Below are positions 50,874-59,594 of a stretch of 64,000 bases of DNA, piece after piece (the stretch's first letter is position 1; each line of letters begins with the position of its first letter). The stretch covers positions 5,599,501 through 5,663,500 of the forward strand of contig NC_009485.1 of the NCBI RefSeq assembly GCF_000015165.1, written 5' to 3'. The notes under the pieces were generated by a model. The model was not told the origin of the DNA. It made no database searches and saw nothing but the letters and a program-made list of their open reading frames with translations. Origin of the DNA: Bradyrhizobium sp. BTAi1. Lineage in GTDB: Bacteria; Pseudomonadota; Alphaproteobacteria; Rhizobiales; Xanthobacteraceae. Position numbers and translations under genes: made by a program.

Positions 50874-52516
50874 TCGAGCAGGATCAAGCCGACCATCACG
50901 AAGGCCACCGGCCACACCCAGGCGGCGGCGCGGCTGATCCGGCCATCCAGGCGCAATTCCAGCCAGCGCGCCCAGCCGGCGGTGATGCCGCACAGCGCCA
51001 GCGGCGTGTGGCTCATCTCGATCAGCAGCTGGTCCTTGATGTTGGCGATGGCGTGCGAATGCGTCAGCAGCAGCGCGCCGCCGGCGGCGACCGTCAGCGG
51101 AAACACCAGCGCCGCCCGGCCGGCTTGTTGCCCGCGCAGCCGCACCCGCCATTCGAACAGGCCGAACAGGATGATCAGCACCACGAACAGCCGGTGCTGC
51201 GCCACTTCGGGATCGCGCCACGAGGCCCAGAAGCCGATCGGGCCCAGCGGCCAGGCCATCTCGTCGGCGCGGAAGAACAGGAACGCCGCCATCACCAGGA
51301 ACAGCAGCGGCCAATGCCGCGCCCACCGGCCCCAGGAGAAACGCTCGATCAGCGCCAGCACGCCGATCAGCACGACGAAGATCCCGGCCCAATGGTGGTT
51401 GTATTCCGACCAGGCAATGTCTGCGGCGCTGCGCGGCAGGATCATGCCCTCGCCCGGCACATAGGCCTGCGGCGCGGTCACACGCTGGGCGTCGGCGGCG
51501 TCGATTTTGGCCTGCAGCTGGGAGATCGTCAGCTGGTCGACCGAGGGGCTGGAGAGCCGCGGCCATTGCGGCGTGGCGCGCTCGACGATCTCGCTCCAGC
51601 TCAGCCGGTCCTGGCTGAGGTCGATGCCGGGCGGCAGCGAGGTCAGCGATCCCGCGGTGAGCAGCACCGTGAGCCCGATGCCGAGCTCGACCTCGACGAA
51701 GCGCTTCATCCGCAGCAGCGGTGCTGCCGGATCGCGGCGGCGCAGGCGCTCGACGGCGAGGAAATTGCCGGCGCCGAGCGCCAGCAGCATCAGCAGCATG
51801 GCCACTTTGGCCGAGGTCATCACGCCATAGGCGGTGCCATAGATCGCCGCGAACGAGCCGAGATAGGCCATCGCCATGATGGTGCCGCCGAGCACGATGG
51901 CGGCGACCGAGGCCATCGACATCAGCGAATAGCGCCGGCCGATCCGGCGCTGGTCGTCTTCTGACCTGCAGCCGTTCAGCGCCAGCAGGAAATAAGGCAG
52001 GCCGCCGATCCAGATCCCGGCGCCGAGCATGTGCAGGAAGTCGGCGGCGAGCAGCGGCCAGCGCACGTCGAGCCGGCTCGCCGCATGGGTGAGATTGAGC
52101 TGCATCGCGAGCGCGAGACCCACCAGCGCGACCAGCATGATCGCGCGCGCTCTCCCCCAATGGCCGGTGCGGGCGAGCCACGCGATGCCGAGCGCGCAGG
52201 CCGCGACGGCGAAACCGGAGCGCGCGAAATCGGCGCCTGCGGCCTCGCCCAGCGAGAGCTCCAGCGTGCCGGTGAGCGCCGCCATGTTGACCGCAAGCGC
52301 GGCCAGCACGATGGCGAACCACCCGAACGCGCTGAGGCGCAGCAGCCGCTGGCCGCGCTTGCCGACGATGATCGCCGCGGCGGAGAGCTCGGCCTGCAGC
52401 GGCCGCAGCAGCAGGAGCTGGAACGCGAGACCGCCGATGGTGAAGGATTGCGCCAGCAAGGTCAGCCCGCGCAGCACCACCGAGAGATAGCCGAAAATGT
52501 CGAGGAACAGCGCCAT
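50858..52516 (-). CDS. CopD-family copper resistance membrane protein
   Basis: 552 residues with about 14 transmembrane helices. The N-terminal part up to about 305 is CopD-like (FLHMLGAGIWIGGLPYFLLA with a conserved His, MSMASVAAIVLGGTIMAMAY). A soluble loop (300-360) and a second membrane part with HHWAGIFVVLIGVLALIERF and LTHSHAIANIKDQLLIEMSH follow; the His-rich positions could bind copper or heme. It lies 7 nt after copC. Copper uptake or delivery across the inner membrane is the expected role. Confidence 0.87.
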   Translation of the reverse strand: MALFLDIFGYLSVVLRGLTLLAQSFTIGGLAFQLLLLRPLQAELSAAAIIVGKRGQRLLRLSAFGWFAIVLAALAVNMAALTGTLELSLGEAAGADFARSGFAVAACALGIAWLARTGHWGRARAIMLVALVGLALAMQLNLTHAASRLDVRWPLLAADFLHMLGAGIWIGGLPYFLLALNGCRSEDDQRRIGRRYSLMSMASVAAIVLGGTIMAMAYLGSFAAIYGTAYGVMTSAKVAMLLMLLALGAGNFLAVERLRRRDPAAPLLRMKRFVEVELGIGLTVLLTAGSLTSLPPGIDLSQDRLSWSEIVERATPQWPRLSSPSVDQLTISQLQAKIDAADAQRVTAPQAYVPGEGMILPRSAADIAWSEYNHHWAGIFVVLIGVLALIERFSWGRWARHWPLLFLVMAAFLFFRADEMAWPLGPIGFWASWRDPEVAQHRLFVVLIILFGLFEWRVRLRGQQAGRAALVFPLTVAAGGALLLTHSHAIANIKDQLLIEMSHTPLALCGITAGWARWLELRLDGRISRAAAWVWPVAFVMVGLILLDYREA

Positions 52517-52523
52517 GGCGCGC

Positions 52524-52889
52524 TCAGCGCACGTTGAACGGGATGTCGCCGCGGGTGATGTGGCCGTCGACGCTCAGCACCTGCCATTGCAGGTGCCAGG
52601 CGCCGGGGCGAAGCGCCCGGGCTTCGGCATCGATCTCGTCGGCCGGCGCATCCGCGGCCGGAATCAGCGCCTGCTCCGCGCCATCGGGGGCGCGCAGCTT
52701 GAGCCGCGACCGGGCGTGATCGATGCGGCTGTTGAAGCGCAGCCGGATCGCGACCGCGTCCTTGTCGATGGTCGCGCCCGATGCGGGCTGCGAGGTGACG
52801 ATGATGGCGTGCGCGGACGCCGTGCCGGGACAGGCCAGCAGCAATGCGGCAATGACGGGCAGGTGAAGGGATCGGGTGATGCACGACAT
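52524..52889 (-). CDS. CopC-family periplasmic copper-binding protein
   Basis: 121 residues. Signal peptide ending in ASA, so the mature protein starts with HAIIVTSQPASG: the N-terminal His is the CopC copper ligand. A later DGH (SVDGHITRGD) gives the second site. Cupredoxin-like fold, length normal. No Shine-Dalgarno sequence is visible before the ATG; instead 14-bp tandem repeats abut it. It forms a pair with copD. Confidence 0.92.
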   Translation of the reverse strand: MSCITRSLHLPVIAALLLACPGTASAHAIIVTSQPASGATIDKDAVAIRLRFNSRIDHARSRLKLRAPDGAEQALIPAADAPADEIDAEARALRPGAWHLQWQVLSVDGHITRGDIPFNVR

Positions 52890-52890
52890 G

Positions 52891-52960
52891 GGATCAAGCG
52901 ACTGGGATCAAGCGACTGGGCTCAAACGGCTGGTTTCTAGAAGCTGGAGTCAAACGACCG
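52891..52960. repeat. Five 14-bp tandem units directly upstream of copC
   Basis: GGATCAAGCGACTG at 52891-52904 and again at 52905-52918, then diverged units at 52919, 52933 and 52947 (GGCTCAAACGGCTG, GTTTCTAGAAGCTG, GAGTCAAACGACCG). They occupy the leader of the copC transcript up to 2 nt from the ATG. Confidence 0.8.
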
Positions 52961-53080
52961 AGGCTGATGGCGGACCTGTCCGGCTTTCCCGGCCAGGAAC
53001 AGAACCGCTCCGTTCTAATGTACGGCGTGCGCGCGTTCCACAAATAGGCACAAAGTTGTGACCACGCCGCCAGCCTGTGG

Positions 53081-53237
53081 ACGGCCGCCGCCGGACAGGC
53101 GGGCAGCGGACCGCCGCCCTGCCCGCTTGGCATCCCCGATGCGGCGAAATTTAGGGTCGAATCGTCAAGGACTTCGCTGTATGCCTCGCGGCGTCCTTGG
53201 CCGGACGGCGGCCGTGGCCTGCTGCCCGCCTGTCCGG
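53081..53237 (+). promoter_or_regulatory. Two long inverted repeats in the ilvD leader
   Basis: CCGGACAGGCGGGCAGC (53091-53107) is perfectly complementary to 53221-53237, and ACGGCCGCCG (53081-53090) to 53206-53215. The two pairings cross, so in RNA they would form a pseudoknot or exclude each other. They end about 40 nt before the ilvD ATG. No Leu/Val/Ile-rich leader peptide was found, so classic attenuation is not supported. Confidence 0.5.
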
Positions 53238-53279
53238 ACCAACATTGCCTGTTCTCGAGGAACGCCTGAGGAAACCGTC

Positions 53280-55121
53280 ATGCCCGCCTATCGCTCCCGC
53301 ACCTCCACCCATGGCCGCAACATGGCCGGCGCCCGCGGCCTGTGGCGCGCCACCGGCATGACCAATGAGGATTTCGGCAAGCCGATCATCGCCGTCGTCA
53401 ACTCCTTCACCCAGTTCGTGCCCGGCCATGTGCATCTCAAGGATCTCGGCCAGCTGGTCGCCCGCGAGATCGAGAAGGCCGGCGGCGTCGCCAAGGAGTT
53501 CAACACCATCGCGGTCGATGACGGCATCGCGATGGGCCATGACGGCATGCTCTACAGCCTGCCCTCGCGCGAGCTGATCGCCGACAGCACGGAATACATG
53601 GTCAACGCGCATTGCGCTGACGCCATGGTCTGCATCTCCAATTGCGACAAGATCACGCCGGGCATGCTGATGGCCGCGATGCGGCTGAACATTCCTGCGG
53701 TGTTCGTCTCGGGCGGTCCGATGGAGGCCGGCAAGGTCAACATCCAGGGCAAGCTGCGCAAGGTCGACCTGATCGACGCGATGATTGTGGCCGCCGACGA
53801 CAAGGTGTCGGATGCGGATGTCGAGGTGATGGAACGTTCGGCCTGCCCGACCTGCGGCTCCTGCTCGGGCATGTTCACCGCCAACTCGATGAACTGCCTG
53901 ACCGAGGCGCTCGGCCTGTCGCTGCCCGGCAACGGCTCGGTGCTGGCGACGCATGCCGACCGCCGCGGCCTGTTCGTCGAGGCCGGGCATCTGATCGTGG
54001 ACCTCGCCCGCCGCTATTACGAGCAGGACGATGCCAGCGTGCTGCCGCGCAACATCGCCAACTTCAAGGCGTTCGAGAACGCGATGAGCATGGACATCGC
54101 GATGGGCGGCTCGACCAACACGGTGCTGCATCTGCTCGCCGCCGCGCATGAGGGCGAGGTCCCCTTCACGATGACCGACATCGATCGCCTCTCGCGCAAG
54201 GTCCCCTGCCTGTGCAAGGTCGCGCCCGCTGTCGCCGACGTGCACATGGAGGACGTGCATCGCGCCGGCGGCGTGATGGGCATCCTCGGCGAGCTCGCCC
54301 GCGCCGGCCTGCTGCACACCGAATTGCCGAGCGTGCATTCGGCCTCGCTGGAGGCTGCGCTGGAGCGCTGGGACATCCGCCGCACGGCGAGCGACAGCGT
54401 CAGGAATTTCTACATGGCCGCCCCCGGCGGCGTGCCCACGCAAGTCGCCTTCAGCCAGGACCGCCGTTACCAGGAGCTCGATCTCGACCGCGAGAAAGGC
54501 TGCATCCGCGACATCGACCATGCCTATTCGAAGGACGGCGGCCTTGCAGTGCTGACCGGCAACATCGCGCGCGACGGCTGCATCGTGAAGACCGCCGGCG
54601 TCGATGCCTCGATCCTGAAATTCGCAGGTCCGGCGCGCGTCATGGAGAGCCAGGACGCCGCGGTGGAAGCGATCCTCACCAACAAGATCAAGGAAGGCGA
54701 CGTCGTCGTCATCATCTATGAAGGCCCGCGCGGCGGCCCCGGCATGCAGGAGATGCTGTATCCGACCAGCTATCTGAAGTCGAAGGGCCTGGGCAAGGCC
54801 TGCGCGCTGATCACCGATGGCCGCTTCTCCGGCGGCACCTCGGGCCTGTCGATCGGCCACGTCTCGCCGGAAGCCGCCGAAGGCGGCCTGATCGGGCTGG
54901 TGCAGGACGGCGACCGCATCGAGATCGACATTCCCAACCGCACCATCCATCTCGCGGTGTCGGATGAGGAGCTGGCCAGGCGTCGCGCCGCGATGGAGGC
55001 CAAAGGCGACCAGGCCTGGAAGCCGAAGACGCGCGCCCGCAAGGTCTCGACCGCGCTCAAGGCCTATGCGGCCTTCGCCTCCAGCGCCGCCAAGGGCGCC
55101 GTGCGCATCGTCAAGGACTGA
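53280..55121 (+). CDS. ilvD: Dihydroxy-acid dehydratase
   Basis: 613 residues. Third step of valine/isoleucine synthesis; an iron-sulfur dehydratase. Cluster Cys in CISNCDKITPG and ACPTCGSCSGMFTANSM, plus MDIAMGGSTNTVLHLLAAA and ALITDGRFSGGTSGLSIGHV near the C-terminus. The ATG at 53280 gives the family start MPAYRSRTSTHGRNMAGARG; the upstream frame is open but not family-like. Monocistronic, behind a structured leader. Confidence 0.97.
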   Translation: MPAYRSRTSTHGRNMAGARGLWRATGMTNEDFGKPIIAVVNSFTQFVPGHVHLKDLGQLVAREIEKAGGVAKEFNTIAVDDGIAMGHDGMLYSLPSRELIADSTEYMVNAHCADAMVCISNCDKITPGMLMAAMRLNIPAVFVSGGPMEAGKVNIQGKLRKVDLIDAMIVAADDKVSDADVEVMERSACPTCGSCSGMFTANSMNCLTEALGLSLPGNGSVLATHADRRGLFVEAGHLIVDLARRYYEQDDASVLPRNIANFKAFENAMSMDIAMGGSTNTVLHLLAAAHEGEVPFTMTDIDRLSRKVPCLCKVAPAVADVHMEDVHRAGGVMGILGELARAGLLHTELPSVHSASLEAALERWDIRRTASDSVRNFYMAAPGGVPTQVAFSQDRRYQELDLDREKGCIRDIDHAYSKDGGLAVLTGNIARDGCIVKTAGVDASILKFAGPARVMESQDAAVEAILTNKIKEGDVVVIIYEGPRGGPGMQEMLYPTSYLKSKGLGKACALITDGRFSGGTSGLSIGHVSPEAAEGGLIGLVQDGDRIEIDIPNRTIHLAVSDEELARRRAAMEAKGDQAWKPKTRARKVSTALKAYAAFASSAAKGAVRIVKD

Positions 55122-55359
55122 CACGCGACTGCGTTCTTGCGGACCAACGCGCGGTTCTCATCATGCGGAGGACAGCGCGATCTCAGGGGGAGATGGTTCA
55201 GGCCATCTCCTCGCATCGGCCGGATGATGGCCGGACGGCGGTGAGCGGACGACGCCGCGCGGCTGCAGCCCGGCCTGGTCGAACAGCGAGACAACCGGTG
55301 CGATCTGGCATCAGAGCTGAATCCCGCTCACAATGCGCGCGACCCAGAGGGAGGCGCGC

Positions 55360-55647
55360 ATGCTGTTCATGGTCATCGAACGTTTCAAGGACCGCGATCC
55401 GATCCCGGTCTATCGCCGGGTGCGCGATCCCGGAATCAAATTTCCCGACGGGCTGAAATATCTCGGGAGCTGGATCGAGCCGAATTTCGACCGCTGCTTC
55501 CAGCTGATGGAATGCGACGACGCACGGCTGTTGCAACAGTGGATTCTCGCCAATGCCCGCGACACCGGCATGACCTTCGAGATCGTGCCGGTGGTCACCA
55601 GCGCCGAGACCCGCGAGGTGGTGGCGCCGTATCTGGATGAGAGTTGA
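55360..55647 (+). CDS. DUF3303 domain protein
   Basis: 95 residues from the ATG at 55360 with GGGAGG upstream. MLFMVIERFKDRDPIPVYRR, KYLGSWIEPNFDRCFQLMEC and FEIVPVVTSAETRE match DUF3303, a small ferredoxin-like-fold family of unknown role. Standing alone between ilvD and the cyclase gene. Confidence 0.85.
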   Translation: MLFMVIERFKDRDPIPVYRRVRDPGIKFPDGLKYLGSWIEPNFDRCFQLMECDDARLLQQWILANARDTGMTFEIVPVVTSAETREVVAPYLDES

Positions 55648-55723
55648 CGGCGAAGCCTCGCGATGCTCGATTTCGTTAGTTGAACCCGGATGTCGCTGCG
55701 CTCATCCGGGATACGCGCGTCCC

Positions 55724-56938
55724 CTACCCCTCATACGCAAACAGCTCGATCGGTTCGCTGAAGCCGCGCACCGGATATTCGCCGACGCGCTCCAGCGCGA
55801 ACTCGCCCTCGAGGTGCTCGGCGAAGGCGCGCGACAGCAGCACGTTGCGGCCGACCTGCTTGGTCAGCGCCTCCATGCGCGAGGCCATGTTCACCGCGGG
55901 GCCGATAACCGTGAAATCGAGCCGGCTGAGCGAGCCGATATTGCCGTACATGACGTCGCCGAGATGCACGCCGATGCCGTAGTTCAGCGGCGCGCGGCCG
56001 ATTTCAGCATTGCGTGCGTTGAGGGCCGCCATCGCCTTGCGCGCATCGGTCACCGCATACAGCAGCTTGGCACAGGCCTGCGGGTCGCTGAGCGGGAAGA
56101 TCGCGAGCAGGCCGTCGCCGATGAATTTCAGGATCTCGCCGCCATGCTGGGTGATCGGCTCCACCATCGCGTCGAAATAGCCGTTGAGGAGATCGATGAC
56201 GTCGTCGCGCGGCCAATTGTCGGAGATCCTGGTGAAGTCGCGCAGATCGCAGATCATGATGGCCGCGCGCACCGTGGTGCCGCTGCCGCGCCGCGTGGCG
56301 CCGGCGAGCACCATCTCGCCGGCATGCGGCCCGACATAGGTTTCGAGCAGGGTGCGCGCCAGGCGGTTCTTGATGCGGATCTCGCTGACCAGCGCCAGCA
56401 CCGGCAGCAGCTGCTTCAACGCATCGATATCGGCCTCATCGAAGCCGTCGCGGCGGTCGGTCGCGAAGGTGACGCAGTGCCGCTTGCCGAGCGTGTGGAA
56501 GATCGGCCAGGCGACATAGTCGGTCAGACCCTGGGCCCGCATGTCGTCATAGACCGCATGCTGGCGGCCAAGCGCGCGGTCGCGTGTCAGAGTCTCGCGG
56601 ATCTCGTCGGCCCCATGAAAAATCTCGCTCACCGGGCTGCCGATAAATTCGGACCGCGCGCCGACGTCGTAGTCGATGCGGTCGATCTCGGAGCCCTCCA
56701 TGCCGTCGCTCCACAGGATGCGCGCGCCGAGCCAGAGCGGATGATTGATCTGGACGTGCAGCGAGGCGCGCTTCACCGGGATGCCGGCACGCTGCAGCCG
56801 GATACACATCTGGGCGAAGATGTTGTCGATGAAGCGTTCGTCGCGGGTGCCGTTGGTAAGCCAGTCCACGACGTCGTCACCGCGGCGTTGGCTGGGAACC
56901 AGTTGACCGGGAACGAAATGGGCGTCTGAAACGGTCAT
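55724..56938 (-). CDS. Class III adenylate/guanylate cyclase
   Basis: 404 residues. The N-terminal 210 residues form a soluble domain of unknown type with some GAF-like features (YVAWPIFHTLGKRHCVTFAT). The cyclase domain (215-380) has both metal Asp (MICDLRDFTRISD and GDGLLAIF), plus GVHLGDVMYGNIG and the transition-state region VIGPAVNMASRMEAL. No transmembrane segment is apparent. The regulatory input is unknown. Confidence 0.9.
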   Translation of the reverse strand: MTVSDAHFVPGQLVPSQRRGDDVVDWLTNGTRDERFIDNIFAQMCIRLQRAGIPVKRASLHVQINHPLWLGARILWSDGMEGSEIDRIDYDVGARSEFIGSPVSEIFHGADEIRETLTRDRALGRQHAVYDDMRAQGLTDYVAWPIFHTLGKRHCVTFATDRRDGFDEADIDALKQLLPVLALVSEIRIKNRLARTLLETYVGPHAGEMVLAGATRRGSGTTVRAAIMICDLRDFTRISDNWPRDDVIDLLNGYFDAMVEPITQHGGEILKFIGDGLLAIFPLSDPQACAKLLYAVTDARKAMAALNARNAEIGRAPLNYGIGVHLGDVMYGNIGSLSRLDFTVIGPAVNMASRMEALTKQVGRNVLLSRAFAEHLEGEFALERVGEYPVRGFSEPIELFAYEG

Positions 56939-57135
56939 GCGATCTCCCTCGGACTCGCGCTCGGCGCTTCAGGAGATGTCGTGCCGCAGTGTGGAAGAGT
57001 CAATCGGCGTCCGCGCATCGCGCCCCTGCCCGGATGGGCAGCCCTGCGGCGGCTCATCCGCGCAGCAACGCCATCGCGCGCTCCAGCGCCGCTGAGGGGC
57101 GGATGTGGCCATCCGCCCCTCGATTGAGCATCGGA

Positions 57136-58476
57136 TCAGAAGTGGACCACGGTGCGCAGGCCGAGCACCACGGCATTGTTGGTTTTCACGCCGGCGCCGT
57201 TGAAGCCGCGGCCGCCGGGATTGATGACATATTGCGCGTCGAACTTGATGTTCATCCAACCGGTCGCCTGCCAGCCGTACCAGGCTTCGAGCGGGATCTC
57301 GTTGCCGCCGGCATTCGGCGTCAGCGCCGCGGAATTGACGTGTGTCGTGCCCACCGCGAAGCCGACCTCGTCCTCGGGACGGAACGAGAAGGTGCCGGTG
57401 TGCTTGATGCCCCAGGCGATCTGGTAGTCCTGATACGAGGTGCGGTGATCGGCGACGCTGGTGTTGAGGAAGGTGTACCAGCCCTGAGCCTTGGGACCGT
57501 CGACCGTCAGGCGCTGCAGGATCGATTCGTAGAAGCCGTAGCGGCCGCGCTGGCTGCTGAGGTTCTGGTCGCCGACGCCGGGGCCGCCGCGGACAACGCC
57601 GATGATGCCGGGCAGGCCACCGTCGATCGACGAGGCGCTGTCATACCAGCCGCCGAAGCGCCAGGTGCCGTTCAGCGGACCGCTCGGTTCCCACACCACT
57701 TCGACCGGCACCAGCACGCCCGCGGCCGGGTTCGAGCGCGGAATGCCCGGCGCCAAATAGACGCCCGCATCCGACGTCGTGAGATAGTTCGGATTGGCGT
57801 CGTAGACGCCGACCGACAGCTTCCACTCCTTGGTGAAATTGTAGTGCACGACGCCGGCCCATTGGCTGACCGGCCAGTTGTAGATGTAGCCGCCCTGGAT
57901 GTTGCCGGGCTGGCCGCCGCAGAAGGTCAGGTTGATGAACTCGCACTGGCCGAAGAAGAAGTCGGAGCCGACCGGCAGCCGGCCGCCCTTCAGTTCGAGG
58001 CGGTCGCCGAGCAGCTTCTGCGAGTAGTAGAACTCGGTCAGGCGCAGGATGTTGCCGCGGCCGAACACCTCGTTGGTCAGTTGCAGCGCCGGGATGCCGG
58101 CCTCGCTGTTGAGGTTCTTGCCGAAGCGATCGACCAGCGTGATGCCGATCGTGCCGCCGGGGATTCCGGCGAGCTTGGCCATGTCGAACTTGGCCTGGAA
58201 CCACAACTGCCCGGCATTGGCCGAAGTGTTGCGCGAGCCGCCGGAGAGATTGGTGACGGCTTCGTCGCCGAGCGTGAGCGCGAGCGAGATGCCCTGCTCC
58301 TTCAATTTGGTCCGGCCGAGATCGCCGAACAGATATGGCCGCGTCCAGAAATCATCGACACCGGCATAGGGAATCGGCGCCTTGGTCGGCATATCCGCCG
58401 CATACGCCCCACACCCCACCAGAGACAAAGCAACACCCACGCCGCACATGCGTGCGGTCGTCACAAACCCATTCAT
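57136..58476 (-). CDS. OprB-family carbohydrate porin
   Basis: 446 residues. Signal peptide (VGVALSLVGCGAYAAD). The rest is a beta-barrel pattern with LWFQAKFDMAKLAGIPGGTI, RLTEFYYSQKLLGDRLELKG (the OprB gate region), FFFGQCEFINLTFCGG and a terminal Phe (TVVHF) for outer-membrane insertion. OprB porins pass sugars through the outer membrane. Monocistronic here. Confidence 0.93.
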   Translation of the reverse strand: MNGFVTTARMCGVGVALSLVGCGAYAADMPTKAPIPYAGVDDFWTRPYLFGDLGRTKLKEQGISLALTLGDEAVTNLSGGSRNTSANAGQLWFQAKFDMAKLAGIPGGTIGITLVDRFGKNLNSEAGIPALQLTNEVFGRGNILRLTEFYYSQKLLGDRLELKGGRLPVGSDFFFGQCEFINLTFCGGQPGNIQGGYIYNWPVSQWAGVVHYNFTKEWKLSVGVYDANPNYLTTSDAGVYLAPGIPRSNPAAGVLVPVEVVWEPSGPLNGTWRFGGWYDSASSIDGGLPGIIGVVRGGPGVGDQNLSSQRGRYGFYESILQRLTVDGPKAQGWYTFLNTSVADHRTSYQDYQIAWGIKHTGTFSFRPEDEVGFAVGTTHVNSAALTPNAGGNEIPLEAWYGWQATGWMNIKFDAQYVINPGGRGFNGAGVKTNNAVVLGLRTVVHF

Positions 58477-58979
58477 CTTCTCTGCTCCTCGCAGCGCCCC
58501 AGGCTCTGGTTGTTTTTATGTCGCGCCCCGGCCCCAAAGCCGTCGTCCCGGTGCGCGCTTCCCCTCGGCTCAATCCCGGCGTCGCTCGTTAGCTGAGCAA
58601 GTTCATCAACCTGAGATTGGACTGCGACCCTAGCAAGCGTCGAGATGCCTTTGAATAGTCATATTATATTTGGGAGTCGGTATAAAAGTAACTGTGACAT
58701 GAGTGTCACATGCTGCGATGCGGAATTTGACGTGCACCCAGTCGCCTGCCGAGGCGACTGCTCCGGAGCGCGCCGAGGTCGGGATCAAAGATGATTTTCA
58801 TGAGTGCACTGCCGCCTTGTTCCGACGTGCGATCAGGAACAGAAACGAGCTAGGAACGCTTCAATGTCCTCGTCGGCCGCACACCAATCGGCACCCCGCT
58901 CGCGATACAACAGCGCCAGGCCGAGCAGTTGCAGGGGACTATCGCCGACGAGTTGAAGCGGCCGTCCATAACCAATGCA
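58477..58979. other. Intergenic region with a possible gene remnant
   Basis: About 500 bp upstream of oprB. On the minus strand a 48-codon frame without a start (58833-58979, ending ADEDIEAFLARFCS) looks protein-like and lies just behind the ParE remnant. It may be the tail of a decayed gene. Otherwise AT-richer promoter-like DNA near 58640-58700 for oprB. Confidence 0.4.
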
Positions 58980-59268
58980 TCAGTCGAACATGCTTGGCCT
59001 GATCCGACGCGCATGGTGCAACACGCCTCGAATCTCGACCATGTCGATCGACACCGTGTAGTAGATGACGTGCGCCTGGAAACGAAACCGACGCAGTCCG
59101 CGCCGAAACTCTTCGTCGGCTTGACCGACGGCAGGAAAATCCGCGAGCAACTCGGATCATTCCGGATGCATAGGCTTCGGCTTGATAGAGACCGAACTCG
59201 ATCTCAGTATAGTCAAAGATCTGCGCGAGCTGGTCTCGCGCGCGGACCGAGAGCCGGTAGCGACCCAC
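58980..59268 (-). pseudogene. ParE/RelE-type toxin gene disrupted by a frameshift
   Basis: From a GTG at 59268 the frame encodes YRLSVRARDQLAQIFDYTEI and continues to YASGMIR. The rest of the toxin is in another frame: LLADFPAVGQADEEFRRGLR, FRFQAHVIYYTVS and IRGVLHHARR, to a stop at 58980. The span is 289 nt, one more than a multiple of three; restoring about 8 nt after MIR would give 99 codons, the usual ParE size. The toxin is probably inactive. Confidence 0.8.
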
Positions 59269-59467
59269 GACGCGCCGCAGCTCGCTGCCGAGCGGCCGCA
59301 ATGATGTCCTGAGCGGTCTCGTCGGTGAACGTTTCACAATCGGGATGCGCGAAGAATCCACTGACGCGTGCGATCTGCTCTTCGCGGGTCAACGCGTTCC
59401 ATTCCGCGAGCTCCACCTCGCTGGACGGAAGCGCCGAGGGCATTACGCGGGCTTTGGTTTCAGACAT
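59213..59467 (-). CDS. Antitoxin of a ParDE-like pair
   Basis: 84 residues. MSETKARVMPSALPSSEVEL then AEWNALTREEQIARVSGFFA resembles short antitoxins that precede ParE. Its last 56 nt overlap the toxin start, the usual arrangement. The C-terminal RRGSLPALGPRARPARADL could be an extension read out of frame through the toxin start. The partner toxin is frameshifted. Confidence 0.6.
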   Translation of the reverse strand: MSETKARVMPSALPSSEVELAEWNALTREEQIARVSGFFAHPDCETFTDETAQDIIAAARQRAAARRGSLPALGPRARPARADL

Positions 59468-59594
59468 CGGTGGTTTCCAGGACGCGACGCCCGGTCAGAG
59501 CCGCCTGCTAACTTATAGCAAAGCCAACGGAAATTTACGAGGCAGGATCCGCAGCCATGATCAGCTCCAGGATCCCTCCCCGACGCCGCATGGG

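Noticed and set aside
53151..55124. 657-codon open frame on the minus strand
   Set aside because: Antisense to ilvD; no recognisable protein features.
58833..58979. 48-codon start-less frame after the ParE remnant
   Set aside because: Looks protein-like but has no start codon; noted only as a possible gene tail.
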